NCBI RefSeq assembly: GCF_020184175.1
Contig: NC_065532.1
Coordinates: forward strand, 37,262,287 to 37,326,286
Reading direction: 5' to 3'
Source: Aphis gossypii
Taxonomy: Eukaryota > Arthropoda > Insecta > Hemiptera > Aphididae
DNA: 64,000 nt
Made by a program: the position numbers and the translations under genes. Below, in pieces: positions 1-12,345 of this stretch (positions are counted from its first letter, which is position 1; every line of letters begins with the position of its first letter). The notes beneath the pieces are model-generated. The model saw only the letters and a list, made by a program, of their open reading frames with translations. It ran no database searches and was not told the DNA's origin.

Positions 1-237
1 ATAAAAAAAAATCATATTACCTTTAAAGATATTCATTAAATAAAATGAAATAAATTTGTTTTAGTTCACAAAAATATTTTGTTAAACAGATTTTATTTTA
101 AAATGGAAGTTCTTTGTACAGGAGTTTTATTGTATATAACAATCTGAATGTTTCGAATGAATATATTTTGTTAGTTAATATACACTATACAGTATGTAAT
201 ATTTTTTATATATTGTAGAGAGTAACTAATATTACAA

Positions 238-282
<45 letters not shown>

Positions 283-1400
283 TTTATTATTTTAGATAGG
301 TGTTTCATATTGTCATGTCAATAATTGATAAGTAGGTTTGTATAGTATATTTTAACAACCAAACAAAAATTCAATAAATTGTATAACTTCCTAAATAACT
401 AAATGAAAAGTAAATTTTTTAATTGATTTGATTATAATAATATTACAATATAAAAAAAAACACAGATTTTAAATGCAAATTTTCTAAAATCGAATTAATT
501 GGTATAGAAAAAATTCGTTTCAATTGAATAATTCATTATATAAAATAGAAAAGACACGATAATAAACAAGGAAAACCTTTTCTATCAATAATATTATGCG
601 TAGTCTAGTTTGAAATATAGTAATATGATTAACTATTTAATTATTTCAATAGTAATCTATAATAAAATCTTTAAAAAAATGTAATAATATGCTTTTTAGA
701 TGTCACTTTTAGTTATTTGTGACTATTTGATTTATTACTAAAATAATAAAATATGTACATATTATATACGTACGTATTAGATAAATAGAGTTATTTTTCC
801 TTTACAATCCTTGTTCAAACATTGGTTTTGAATTAAAGTCATATAAATCTTTAATTCATCCTCAAAACCATTTTCTATAATTTATCATCAGAAAATGGTG
901 TATGAAAGAAAAATCAATAAGTACAAAACTCTTTATCCTCATATTGCTACCTACTTTTAGTTTAAAAACCGTATTGGTAACATCGATTTATATAAAGTAC
1001 AATATAAATATTAAACACTCATATTTACTAACCATACTGAGATCATACCGTACTAGTTTTTTGTATTTATACATAATATCGTGTTTTCCACGTTTTATTT
1101 TATTTTAGTGTTTTTTTTTTATAAATATTGGTTCATATTTCAAAAAATTAATACAAAAAAAAAAACCAAAAAAACATGAAATTATTTTCAATTATATTCT
1201 ATGTACTATTATCAATTATTAGTATTATTATATACATTGTGTATAGTTTATGTTACTACCTCTATTGCTCTATTGTATACTATTTTTTAAGTTTGTTTAG
1301 TGTATCACATAATGATTTTACATATTAAAATGTCAATACTATCTCGTGTATTATATTTTCATAACTAATTATAATGTTTCTCTCGATATTTTTTTTCCTT
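1..1400. other. AT-rich non-coding stretch
   Basis: Almost pure A/T sequence with many stops in all frames. It holds an (AT)n run, listed separately, and a 68-codon open frame starting at 902 whose product is hydrophobic and compositionally biased with no recognisable domain. I see no gene here. Confidence 0.7.
242..277. repeat. (AT)n microsatellite
   Basis: An uninterrupted run of about 18 AT dinucleotides. It is self-complementary, so it can extrude as a cruciform and is likely to vary in length between individuals and assemblies. Confidence 0.95.
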
Positions 1401-2410
1401 GTAGACACGCGTTTTTATTGGCTGTTAAAGTATCGTATAAAAAATCAATTTAAATTAGTTACTTATCAATTGAACGAACCGCAATTTTTTAGTAGACAGT
1501 TGCAGAACTTTGAACGATTGACGATGTTTTGACATTAGATAACAAAAACAAATTGGAATCCTACACAGTAAGAAATTCGAACGATTTTTGAATGGATGGA
1601 TTATTCGTTTCGGCACACCGTCACACACACATACACACGGCGTGCTCTTTGATCGCTTAAAATATTCCATTCTACGTACTTGCTTAGTATATATGCGCTT
1701 AACCAAAAAACAAACAAATCTTACTGAACCGTAATCGCCCATTCGATTATTTGTGTGCCACGAGTCACGACCAGCATATTGATTGACACAAAGATACGGT
1801 TAGTTCAACTTTCAGATACTGCCCGATTCAAGTTATTTTTATTTTTCAGATATATATGTATTATACTTGAATCTTACTATTATAATATTATGTTACATTC
1901 GTTGTGAATAATGAATAATGATAGAAAAAAAAACAAATTTCGTTTTCATCTAAGAAAAAAAATATGTTCGTTTCGTGTACCACGATGCTTATGCTGTGTT
2001 ATTTACAAACCAATAGTAATAAACGTCTAGCAAACCCATGAGTAGAAACTGAAAGAAGTGTCAGGATAGTTATCGTAGCCTAAACAAATTGTCTCGTTCT
2101 ATTGAATATCAAACGATGACAGTTTTTTATATAAATTTAAACAATAAGTTCGAATTGTTTACATGTCGACGTTTGATTGTATGTGTAAAGTGTTTTAAAA
2201 CGTTTCATAAGCAAACAAAATATTCGGCTTTGTAGCTATATATAATTGTGTTGTAAATTTTAACAACGATATAATTAAACGATATTTTTGAACGTCATAA
2301 TACTATGTTTTTTGCTAGATGTATTATTTTATCTTCTTGAAAATTGAAATTATCGGATAAAAATGATCATCGGAAAAATGTTTACTAAGTATAATTTATT
2401 TCGATCGGTT
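1400..2410. other. Mixed AT-rich stretch with a (CA)-containing islet
   Basis: The part from about 1590 to 1830 has more C/G and a short CA-rich run near 1620-1640. An open frame of 95 codons runs on the - strand from 1742 to 1455, but its product has no recognisable motif and looks like chance coding in a CA repeat. The rest is AT-rich and featureless. Confidence 0.5.
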
Positions 2411-2414
2411 TGAC

Positions 2415-2690
2415 TAAACCAAGCGTCGTAAATCGTGCAAATATCTATATACGCGTTATTTGAAACAACTAACAGGTATAATATTATGCACACGTCATTA
2501 GAATAATCGGCACTTGAAACGGTTTCGATGGCGGCGGCGGCGGTGTCGTCGATGGGAGCAAATCAGACCCCCGATCCGATAACAATATTACACTAATGAT
2601 GAACCGTAAAGAAAACCATGTATTATAATTCCGTGATTTCCAGTTTGTGTTACGTTTTGTTATTCATGAACCGTACGCACACGGCAACCC
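2415..2690 (+). other. CpG-bearing islet with a GGC run and a 22-residue frame
   Basis: A GC-richer islet inside AT-rich DNA. It holds a GGC triplet run and a short frame (ATG 2528, stop 2594-2596) that begins with Met then four Ala and ends after 22 residues. The frame has no splice donor before its stop and no recognisable domain. It could be a 5' leader, an upstream ORF or simply regulatory DNA. I do not call it a gene. Confidence 0.3.
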
Positions 2691-2740
2691 ATATAATGTA
2701 AGAAAATTAAATTTCCTCCCTGCGGGAACGATATGCCCTT

Positions 2741-2776
2741 GTAATAATAACAATAATAATAATAATAATAATAATA
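2741..2776. repeat. (TAA)n microsatellite
   Basis: About eleven TAA/ACA triplets, mostly perfect, followed by two CAA units. An ordinary trinucleotide microsatellite; it produces a spurious Ile-rich frame on the - strand. Confidence 0.9.
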
Positions 2777-2933
2777 ACAACAACCGTAGGAAAAATATAA
2801 CGCGGAAAAAAAACAACTTCTAGTTCGTGTTCTCGTTTTATTGCTTCGTTATTATTTAGACCATTTTTATCTTGTTCATTTTTTTCAGCCACTTAACATT
2901 CCAATTTTGCACTTCTGCGCTTCTCCGCCTATT

Positions 2934-2957
2934 CACCACCACCACCATCATCACCAG
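2934..2957. repeat. (CAC)n/(CAT)n short tandem repeat
   Basis: A run of CAC/ACC triplets degenerating to CAT. It explains the His- and Thr-rich open frames on the + strand and the Val-rich frame on the - strand in this stretch. Confidence 0.85.
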
Positions 2958-3056
2958 CCGACACACTATATATGGACACACACACAATACGCGTACACAC
3001 GCGGAGTCGGATTCATTACGAATTCCATATTGGTTTACATTCACATACCAAAAACG

Positions 3057-3070
3057 AAAAAAAAAAAAAA
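3057..3070 (+). repeat. Poly(A) tract
   Basis: A run of about 14 A following an A-rich lead-in. No upstream retroelement coding sequence is visible, so it is not called a LINE or SINE tail. Confidence 0.85.
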
Positions 3071-3119
3071 CCAAAAACACATTTATATATAACGTAACAT
3101 ACGAGTACTGCACACAGAC

Positions 3120-3245
3120 AAGCGGACATTCTTGTCCGACGATATTCGCCAAAATCTATATGGGCCCCGCGTATTCAAATCATGTCCGTTCGATCGACGG
3201 AAATGTTTTTGGCCAAAAACATCGACCGACCAACCGACGAGTTTT
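3120..3245. other. CpG-bearing islet with a cluster of perfect palindromes
   Basis: Within about 100 bases there is a 6-bp hairpin with a 4-base loop (3123-3138, CGGACA/TGTCCG), a GGGCCC palindrome near 3161, a TCCGT/ACGGA hairpin (3185-3201) and a perfect 20-base palindrome (3203-3222, centred on TTGGCCAA). The longest open frame over it is 128 codons, low-complexity and overlapped on the opposite strand, so it is not taken as coding. It could be a protein-binding cluster or transposon-terminal debris. Confidence 0.5.
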
Positions 3246-4140
3246 CATTTACTGGTAAAATCCTCGACTGCAATAACACCCGTATTATAATAATTTAATA
3301 TTAAAAAGTAATAACATATTCCTATATTTAATAAATAAATTTACCAAATTATTGTTAACAGTTCGATGAAAAATAATCGGTTTGATTGAATTATACTATG
3401 TAATTTATTCGATAACGGATTCTTTAGTTTTAAGAAAGCATGAGTTAATTTTATTTAATTATGGATTTAATTTTAGTATTGAGTTTTCTTGTTTGAATTA
3501 ATATTCTAATTTTTTTTTAAATAAAAAAAAACTTAAAATTATATTTATACTCATATTAATAAAAAGGAATTGTAATGATTCCATGGAATAAAATATCATA
3601 TGTATTACAAGATTTTGTAGGTTCGAGATCGTACTAGTTTTTCAATAAGCTTATAGCCATTTTTCAATAATAGTTTCAAAGTTTTTTTGAGTGCTACGAC
3701 TGAAGTTATTCCAGAATTGTAGCACATATATTAAATAAACAAACAATACTTATATACATTTATTGGAAATAAAAAAATTTTAGAAAAAGTTTTCTTAAAA
3801 GATATAAATATTTGTTAGTTTAGATATTGTATCGCTCTATGGTTATTTTCATTCATAATCCATTTTATTAATTGTCATAATGAATAAATCATTTGAATCA
3901 TTAAAAAAAAATTCTTTTATTAAGACGTTTTATTAAATTATATTTGTATGTAAATTTATATTTTATTACGTATACTATGGTATGGATAGAGCAAAAGACA
4001 AGTTTGAATAATTACGTATGTACATATTGTAAATAATAAATAATAGATTTTCATATAAGACAATAAAACATTAATGATCGATTTCAAAAGAGAAAAAAAA
4101 ATATTAGAATAAAATACTGTCAAAAATTTAAAAATAACTC
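3245..4140. other. AT-rich non-coding stretch
   Basis: Low-complexity A/T DNA with stops in every frame. No gene, hairpin or element end was noticed. Confidence 0.7.
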
Positions 4141-4147
4141 GATATCG

Positions 4148-4812
4148 CAGTGAAACTTGTCTAGTTTATACAGAATACCTCTCTCGAACGGACAAATACA
4201 ATAATAACGATAGGTATTCCAATGTATTTCAACATGTCGACAATGGAATTTTCTATAACGGACGGGTTCAGTAATAAGTCGGCTTAAATAAATTGATAAC
4301 AAACAACAATGATAGTTCAAACTCAAATGTAATTTATTGTTAACATAATATAAATAAATATATATATAGGCTTCACAGGTCGGGAAAACACAATGAGCGA
4401 TTACATAGTCAATGGCCAGATTAATATAAATTCGAAGAAATATTATAACCAGAAATATAAACTGTCTGCATTATCTACGTATACAATTTAAAGATTAATC
4501 TTTCAAGTGTTCTTATTCGGAATCGGTCTCGAAAATGTTACCATTTGTACCGCGTAAATTGTTATGCGAGTTGAAAATATTCAGTGCAAAGACTTCAGCA
4601 TCCTTTTGATTTGTTAACTCACTGATAAATTTTCTATCGAGAAAATACGAGTGACAAAAATTTTAAATACCTAATACAAATCAGATTTTGCGTGTGGATA
4701 CAAAGAAAACTCTTAGAAAAATATAAACAACATTTTCATTTAATAGGCAAAAACCTGTGTAACGGACCCTTTTGATAGTCCCGTGGCTGTCCGTTATACA
4801 CAGGTTTCACTG
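4148..4812. mobile_element. Candidate Tigger/pogo-type non-autonomous element (MITE-like)
   Basis: The right end reads, inward, CAGTGAAACCTGTGTATAAC and is followed outside by TA, as expected of the Tigger/pogo group, which inserts at TA. The left candidate end at 4148 starts CAGTGAAACTTG, the same first 9 bases with later divergence, and is not flanked by a clean TA. Another TATAACGGAC word lies inside near 4254-4263, so this may be two nested or partial copies. No transposase frame is present; the 68-codon - strand frame (4326-4120) is probably a translation of the terminal region. The family call rests on the end sequence alone. Confidence 0.5.
4751..4807. repeat. Terminal hairpin of the Tigger-like element
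   Basis: The left arm 4751-4767 and right arm 4789-4807 are complementary over 17 pairs, with two extra bases in the right arm, separated by a 21-base loop. The outer edge of the right arm is the presumed element end. This can be read as two facing copies of the same terminal sequence. Confidence 0.7.
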
Positions 4813-6060
4813 TAATAAAGTAATTAAATTCGAACCTTTTTTCCATTATAGAACACACAAACACGGGCACACGATCAACATTATATTTTGTTATATATAG
4901 GTACGTTACTTACCTTATAAATTGTAATGTACGTATACTCATAATACACGTAAACGTGTTTACACACACATATACTTTCGTGTGAGTTATTAAAATATGA
5001 ACCGTAGTTGAACGTTATTATAAAATTGTAATAAAATGATAACTTTAAACATTTATCATCAACTAATAAAAAAAAAAAAAAAAACATATACAATTAACAT
5101 ATCGTGGAAATTGTTTTGTACTGAAATCACCTATTCACAATATTGTCGATGGCGATGAACCCCTTTCCGTTTTTCTCCCATCTTCGTATATGTTATATCA
5201 TTACCTTTTTAGCCTAATATAATAATCTGATTGAGGACCTAAACAAATTATAAGTATGCTGGTTATGTATCGTAAAAATGTTTTCTTAACTTAGTTTTAA
5301 ATTCAAAAAATTATTATATTTATGCAATATAGGATATACAATTATTAGCTGTTGCTTATCGTAATACATAAATATAATATATTAATTTACTTTATTTATG
5401 ATTATATTTATTGGTTTAACAATAATACCTACCATATTTCAGCATTGTTTTTGGTGGTATTTGATACGAGGTAAGTGCAGCATAAGAAATCAAATCAGTA
5501 AGTATATAACATAAGAATATTTTATTTTGGTGAACGAAGGAACTATATTGTTTGTGTTATTACTATTTTTATTTATTTTTAAATAATGTGTTCCACAGGT
5601 GAAATTTAATATTCTAATTATATTTAATATCACATTTACCTATCTACTAAATACTTAAGATTAAAAGCTATATTATAATATTTTATTCCTACTTATGTAT
5701 ATTGTTGTTCACAGTTACGTAGTTAGCTAGACAATGTAGTTTAACAACACAAGGTTAATAATTTCTATTTTTGTATTAATGTATTTAAACAAAGATGATT
5801 TTATTGAAGTAAAAACAAAAATGCAAAATGTTCTTAAATTAATTATTGTTACGAAATATCGAATATTTTATTCATAACAGATGAATTATATAAGGTAATT
5901 TAAAATTCTAGTACCTAATATTCGTATAAAAAATATCTTTAATGTTCTATTATTAAGTCTTATTTTTTTATTTTGAAACACAATTTTTTTTTAAAAATAT
6001 TAAATGGGGTTGGCTAATTATTAACGCAATAATTCATGGTCATTAGATTTTAAATTACAA
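4813..6060. other. AT-rich non-coding stretch
   Basis: Holds an A17 run at 5068-5084 and a small islet at about 5130-5200 with a pyrimidine-rich CCCTTTCCG segment. The 70-codon - strand frame here starts inside the poly(A)/poly(T) run and is spurious. No gene is seen. Confidence 0.65.
5068..5084 (+). repeat. Poly(A) tract
   Basis: A run of about 17 A with no recognisable retroelement body upstream. Confidence 0.85.
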
Positions 6061-6301
6061 CACACCCAACCAAGTGGTCTGCCCAAAACAGTCATCTACT
6101 ATTCTCGTGTAAAGTTCCCTCCATCCGAAATATTTTGTCGTCTTGCCAATCGGCTAGCTTGTTCAAACAATATATAACGATATGATTCCGATTTATCCAG
6201 ATAAGCAATGAGTTCTCTGGCCTGGTTGTACAAGTAACTGCTTTAATGTTAACCAACGAACTAGCACGGTCGTGATAATATAAATGTTCAAATAATTTCA
6301 A
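6060..6301 (-). other. Higher-complexity islet with an unrecognised 69-codon frame
   Basis: This islet is clearly less AT-rich than its flanks. The - strand frame from 6301 to 6092 encodes 69 residues of fairly normal composition, including Trp, Cys, His and Arg. I do not recognise it. It may be a decayed exon or transposon fragment, or conserved non-coding DNA that happens to be open. There is no clear splice pair. Confidence 0.25.
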
Positions 6302-7260
6302 ATATTTTTTTTTTGTTTTTAAAATTTGACAGTGAAAATTATTTTTTAATCTTGAATAGGAACATTATAAAATACTTGAGTTGCATTTTATAAATTCTTA
6401 TCATATAATAATTTAATATAAATATACTTAATTGTTAACTAATCCCATAAACTAATTTATATAAGAAATGTGTTTCGTTGGATTATTAACGGGAACTATG
6501 AAATAATAGCTTATTTAATTTCTGAATGTTGAGTTTTATTCATCAAATGTTGAATACTATTAGAATTTGTAACTAGTATTAAAGTCAGAAATTTATATAT
6601 TTTAAAATATTGTATAATTATTACCTGTCATGTAATTAGTAGAGAACTAATTTTCTATATAAATTATAATTTATTTATTTTAAGTATTTTACTATCTTTA
6701 GCCAATAGCCATTAATGTATTTTTAAATGTGGAAGAACAATTGTAATACATATGTACTATGTAAACAATTTCATTAACGTACATAAGGATGATTACTTGG
6801 AAAATAATTCCTAAAAATTCCAAAAACCAAATGGAATAATCACAGAAACCATATAGAAAAATAATCTTAACAGCAAAATCGTTCTATTAAATTAATATGT
6901 TTGACAAAATCAGCATTTATAGTAAATAAAGTAAAATACAAATTTTCAAATATTTATATATAATATTTAAATATTTAATTTAAGAAAACCAACTAAATAA
7001 ATAATAATAATAATTATTATTATTATTATGTAATTCAATAAATGAATGTTATTGTGACGCGGCGTTAAAGGTAGGCAATTTAGCTACATACGAGTGTTCA
7101 TAATAATATATTATTCTTCATATTATTATCAATCATGAATCATGATATCTTTTTAACGCATTTTAATAATAAAACTATTATTGATTACACTTCGTCGATG
7201 TATAAAATTCAATTTGATATTTTACTAAAAACATTGATTAAGATAGATATAATGAGCTTT
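6302..7260. other. AT-rich non-coding stretch
   Basis: Low-complexity A/T DNA. The only structured feature is the AAT/ATT palindromic repeat listed separately. Confidence 0.7.
7000..7029. repeat. (ATA)n-(ATT)n self-complementary repeat
   Basis: An (AAT)-type run switches into an (ATT)-type run, giving a nearly perfect palindrome of about 30 bases. Such junctions can arise from replication slippage at a hairpin. Confidence 0.8.
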
Positions 7261-8340
7261 GCAGGTGTCGGCGACCGCGCTAATGACATTATTTGACGCG
7301 TGATATATGCACCACGGCAAGTGCGAGACACGTATATTATAACAATATTATATTACTCGTACAGAGTTAAATTAACTACATTATAGAAGGTTATCTTTGG
7401 GGTTAAAAACTCGGCGCCGGTGTTGTGCAGGGACAAATCAGTAGTTTTAGTAGACGACTTGTGATTCGAGACAAAACCGTATTACGTATTATAAAACCGG
7501 TAGAAATAAAAGGTAGGTACCTCCTATACTCGAGACTTTCCGCAGCAGTTTATACCTGCTGCACATATCATATTATTAATAATGATAATAGAATGCGCTT
7601 AACCGAGTCGTCGTCGTGTGCTGTTTCTATACAACGCATAATGTAATATACTCGATTAATTATACCGCCGAAGAGGTAGACGAAACGTCGTTCGTCGTCA
7701 CGCATAATAAATATCACATATTATATAATATTATATGTTATTATTTTCAACGAACAGGTAGGCAAGTACGACGCGGATGACGATGACGGCCGTGCACTGC
7801 TCTGTGTATAACCCGTGTTTTACTAACAGAGTATAATATAATTACGTGACGACACGCGTACACGTACCCATAAGTGCTAGTACGGCGACTTAGGTGTGAT
7901 ATATCGTGCGCGACGTCCATCTATCCGTCTAACTACACATACGATGTACACGACGTATACTTATGCGTACATAAAATTGTGAGGGCCTGCGTGTCTAAAC
8001 AGCGTGTGTCCGGCTGTGTCGTCGCGTCGTAAATTGCATCGAACATAACATATAATATACGTAATTTATTATTATTGTTACTGCTGTGATACTATTACAA
8101 TACGATGCGGACACGAATCGATGAGTGTAAAGCCATCACTACGATTAAACGATCATCGACGGATGAAACCGCGAAAAATATATATATATGTATAATATTG
8201 TCGCTGCGTTTGCGTAAAATTTAAAAAGTGTACGATAACTCTTGATCCGTTTCAAACTATTGATTGGACGTTGATCACTATGGATTTTTTTTTAAGCAGT
8301 ACCTCCCCGTAAACACTCGTCGTTATCATCGTGGACAATC
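7260..8340. other. CpG-rich island, possibly regulatory
   Basis: About 1 kb with a clear excess of CG dinucleotides over its flanks (for example 7740-7800, 7840-8040 and 8100-8180). The best open frame is 73 codons (7425-7646, +) with no recognised domain. GTAGGT-type donor-like words occur near 7514 and 7759, but without a matching coding frame. It could be a promoter, an enhancer or an untranslated exon of an unseen gene. No TATA box or start site can be chosen with confidence. Confidence 0.35.
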
Positions 8341-9275
8341 GTTACTTTTGGAAAATATTTTTATTACGTTTTTTATTGAATTAGTTTTTTAACAATTTAG
8401 GTACACGTTTTTAATCCCGTGTTCATCTATGCTCAATATTTATTTGCGAATCCAGTATAGATATCGAATTGTATGTTGTAAATAATTTCAAATAATTATT
8501 TAATATTGATATTATGATTGTATGATTAATATTAAATTTAATATCGTACGTAGATAGATATAACCCAGTATAAATGATTTATCGGTTTCCACGTGGATAC
8601 AATATCTGTTATGTGATTCGTCGCCGACGAGTTTGTAATATTTTTATTGCAATTCCCTTTGTTATTTTTAGTATATTACAAATAATAGTTATTTAGAATC
8701 AAAAGATTTTACACAGTTGAAAATAGTTTTTGTGTAGTTGACAATTTTCGAGAATTGATGATTAGAATACTTTTTTCATATTTAACACGAATCGATCAAT
8801 GAGTATTAAAGCGAAAGATAATAATTGTTATTCAACTAATAATATATTATTAAAAAATAATTTCTATAAAACTAAAAATGCTTTGTTAAATTTCTTAAAA
8901 TATAATATAAAACTAAAAAAATTGGGAACGATTTTTTTCTCTATCTTTTAGTATAAATAAAATTCATAGCTTATTCTAGATTGAATAATATTGGAACGAT
9001 TCAGTCAAATCAAATAAACCACAAAAATATATACACATTCAATGAAATATGATAGTCGTTCTAGAACACGATTTAACCTGAAATCGATTTGCAACACAAC
9101 TGATCTTATTAAAGCTCAGGAAAATTTTTCAAAAACGTTCTTTGCTCCGTAGATATGCTCTTGCATAATATAATTATATAAAATACAGTTTATTTATGAT
9201 TTTTCTCTCTCAGACCATTTGCAGTTTTTCTCACATTTATACTAAAAAAAAAAGAAAAAAACCAACAACAACATC
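8340..9275. other. AT-rich non-coding stretch
   Basis: No coding frame, repeat array or element terminus seen beyond scattered homopolymers. Confidence 0.7.
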
Positions 9276-9279
9276 TACA

Positions 9280-9560
9280 AACCGGTGCTCAACGGTGTTG
9301 TGAATAATGTGTGCCGTCTTTTCCGCACATTGGTAGGATAAATCGTGTACCGTTTATTTTCACGCGAAAATAAAACGCCCGACGAATGGCCCGATAACAA
9401 GACGTTTACAACACCGGACGTTTCCATCCCTCCACCATTGTCGACATAAGTCGATCACGTTCGGAGCAAAAATACATGACTGCAATAGTTTCTTTTCTTT
9501 TCTTTTTTCTATTTTTTTCACGAAACGGACAATGTTTTGACTTACAATGTCTGTTTTCAC
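9280..9560. promoter_or_regulatory. Higher-complexity islet with an E2F-like palindrome
   Basis: A CpG-bearing islet in AT-rich surroundings. Positions 9353-9374 form TTTATTTTC, a 4-base centre ACGC, then GAAAATAAA, so both arms match over 9 bases. On the - strand the core reads TTTTCGCGTGAAAA, close to the E2F/DP site (TTTSSCGC and its inverse). The overlapping 66-codon - strand frame (9560-9360) has no recognisable domain. Regulatory function is inferred from motif and composition only. Confidence 0.3.
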
Positions 9561-11440
9561 TGACAGTAAAATGCATACAGTTATTTGTTATTTTTCTACA
9601 TATTGCTCAAAACCTAAACAAATTATAAAACGTACATACTATGACGTGTTAGCATAATAATTAGAAATACATAATATAAACATATAAAATACGTAATTTA
9701 TCTATATCAGGTTCCGAGGTAATTATTGTTTAATCGTTGTATTGTTATAAACCATGCGTAAATATTTGAATATGTTAGGTGAATGCAACTCTAATTTTAT
9801 CTTAAATGTCAAAAACTGTAGGACACCAAGCATATTATACCCAACTATACTTATACTCTATGAATAAACATATTATATAATATATAATTATACTACCGAT
9901 TCTATACAGTATTTCATATTTTAGTATTGTTCATTGCATTGGTTTTAAATGAAATATATATTATGTTAACTGTTTTTTAATACATGTCATTTCTTATTGT
10001 TGACAATTATTTTGGTTGTAATTACCTATATTTGTTGTAAATCAAAATTGTATTCATTCTTATATGAAACGCTTAAAATTATAAGTAAATAAATATATAA
10101 CATTAAAATAATCAAAATATAATACATATCCGCATATTGACTAATTTTAAAATCAAAAAAATTGAGTAGGTTCTAACTACCTAAAATACTTGATATTTCA
10201 TTCTTTTTTTAATTTTCAATATGTACTTTTAAAATATAAAATGTATTACATTTTACATTACCATTATTTTTCATATACATTATTCGAAGTAAGTAAGTTT
10301 AATATAATACGCAAGAGTATTATGTTGATGTATTTTAAATGTCTTCTAAGTATTTCTTGGATATGTTATAAATAAATTAGAGTACTCTATAAAAAATGTT
10401 TTTACATTGGTAAGCTACTATAATTCATTATTTAAAGGTTTATATGTATTTTTAATTGGTCAGAAATAATAATAAATTAAAAATTAAAAAATGTTCATTA
10501 TTTATGAAATAATAAATACTTAAAGAATTTTATTAGAATAGGTCTAAAAAAAAATTAAATATATTCATCACTTAAAAATGTTTTAAGAGATACAAAAGTA
10601 ATTGAAAAAAAATAATAATAAAAGTATCGGTATGACAGAAATATTTTATTATGCAGGTAATATTAATAAAACTCTTGTGAAGATATTAAAATATTTTGTT
10701 AAAAGTAAAAATAATAATAAAGTGATACAACAATATATTCATAAAACAATTTTAAACAATTATTTAAATATAATAGTGTTATAAACTCGAGAATAATAAA
10801 ATTAGGTAAATTGTTTGTATATTAATGATATGAAAATTAAAATTTGATATTACGTCGACAAATGTGTGATTTTTAACTTATAATCTAATTTTTATGGATT
10901 TTTAAACATGGTATTTTTGTTCAAAATAATTTTGATTAAAAATAAACTATATTTGACGTTTACTTCTACAGTAATTCACTCCCCGTGATAACGCCCTCAA
11001 ATTAATTTGGTTTATTGGATGTTCTCTTTGTCTGAATATTTGATGAGATTACTTTTTGCTTACCAACATATTGTAATATATTATAATTATTAATTTTAAA
11101 ATATTTTGATTAAACAATATATTAATATTTTATGTAAAGAAAGTATACTGACACCAATACATATGAAAAATTTAAGTTTAGTAGATTAACATATTTTAAA
11201 TGTATAGTTATTTTCTTAAAAATGTTGAGTTATATAGATAGAATTATTTATTAAGTAGTATTAAATAAAATAAATACTCACCATATTAAAAAAAATAATT
11301 TAAAATGACACATTATCATTAATGGTACATATAATATTAGTTGGTGCATAATTATTGTACAGTTTAGTATTTTTTCTCTAAAAGACTTTTATTTATTTTA
11401 TTTTAAACCACGAAATACACAACTTTAAACCCAAAAATAA
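9560..11440. other. AT-rich non-coding stretch
   Basis: Only short chance frames of about 60 codons with Ile/Lys/Asn/Tyr-biased products. No gene or element recognised. Confidence 0.7.
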
Positions 11441-12345
11441 AATGTTTAATAAATTTAAATTGACCTCCAAAGTGAAAGACATCAAACTCAACTTTTCTCA
11501 ACCTCGTTGCTAATCGTATATCACATAAAAACGCGATGAGAGTTTGGCAACTGCTGCTTGAAGTAATATTATTTTAAGTATATGAGAAAAAAAAAAATTA
11601 ATAATTTTGATTTATATATTGAGACTATAAAAAATAAATAATACATTAAATAAGAAGATTATAAAAATTAAAAGATATTAAATAAAACGTAAATGACCTC
11701 GCGTAGAATATTTTTATCCTATAAATATATGTATATTAGACTCGATATATTAGGTATTCAAAATTTATTGAAATTATTTAAATCGTATTAAAATTAAATT
11801 AATTTAATAACGACGATAATATTTTTCACGAAATATATTCAGAAATATAGAATTATTATGATATTCAAATTGAATATCCATTGACACTTTTAAAACGCAA
11901 AATATATTTCATGATTATTTTAATTCACGTTAAATACATGCAGAATACCATAGAAATACGGTGAATATTATATTATTATTACATCGTTATTGCCATCAGC
12001 TTATCCATAATATCGTCTAAATATTTGATCACATTATTGTGCCATTTTAATTTCATATTTTTCAATAATTATTACGGGTTCTTGTAATAATGTTTAATTT
12101 TCCGAGTATATCAGATTTTATACTTATTCTCAAGTCTAGACACGGATTTATATAGAAATATACATAGTTAAATTATGATTATTATTATTATTGTTGTTAT
12201 TTTGTCGTGATAAAAGTTTTGAACGTGTAGTGTGTACACACGGCGTAGCATCGTTCCGGAACAATCAGCTCAAGCAACTTTCTGTATAAACATATCTCTC
12301 GCTATAATACAAGCTTGCATCCATCGTTTGTAAAATATACAATTT
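11440..12345. other. Two small islets in AT-rich DNA
   Basis: Segments at about 11458-11550 and 12215-12335 have more balanced composition than their flanks; the second holds the 10-base palindrome GTTCCGGAAC. They have the look of conserved non-coding DNA, but nothing in them identifies a function. Confidence 0.3.

Noticed and set aside
1036..1050. TGAGATCAT, the bantam miRNA seed
   Set aside because: The following bases do not match bantam and no hairpin is present.
2856..3258. Overlapping open frames of 83-128 codons on both strands
   Set aside because: They come from CAC/CAT repeats, CA runs and poly(A). Products are His/Thr/Lys-biased with no domain and frames overlap on opposite strands.
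3612..3635. GGTTCGAGATC resembling a tRNA T-loop (B box)
   Set aside because: No A box at the right distance and no acceptor or anticodon stem pairing.
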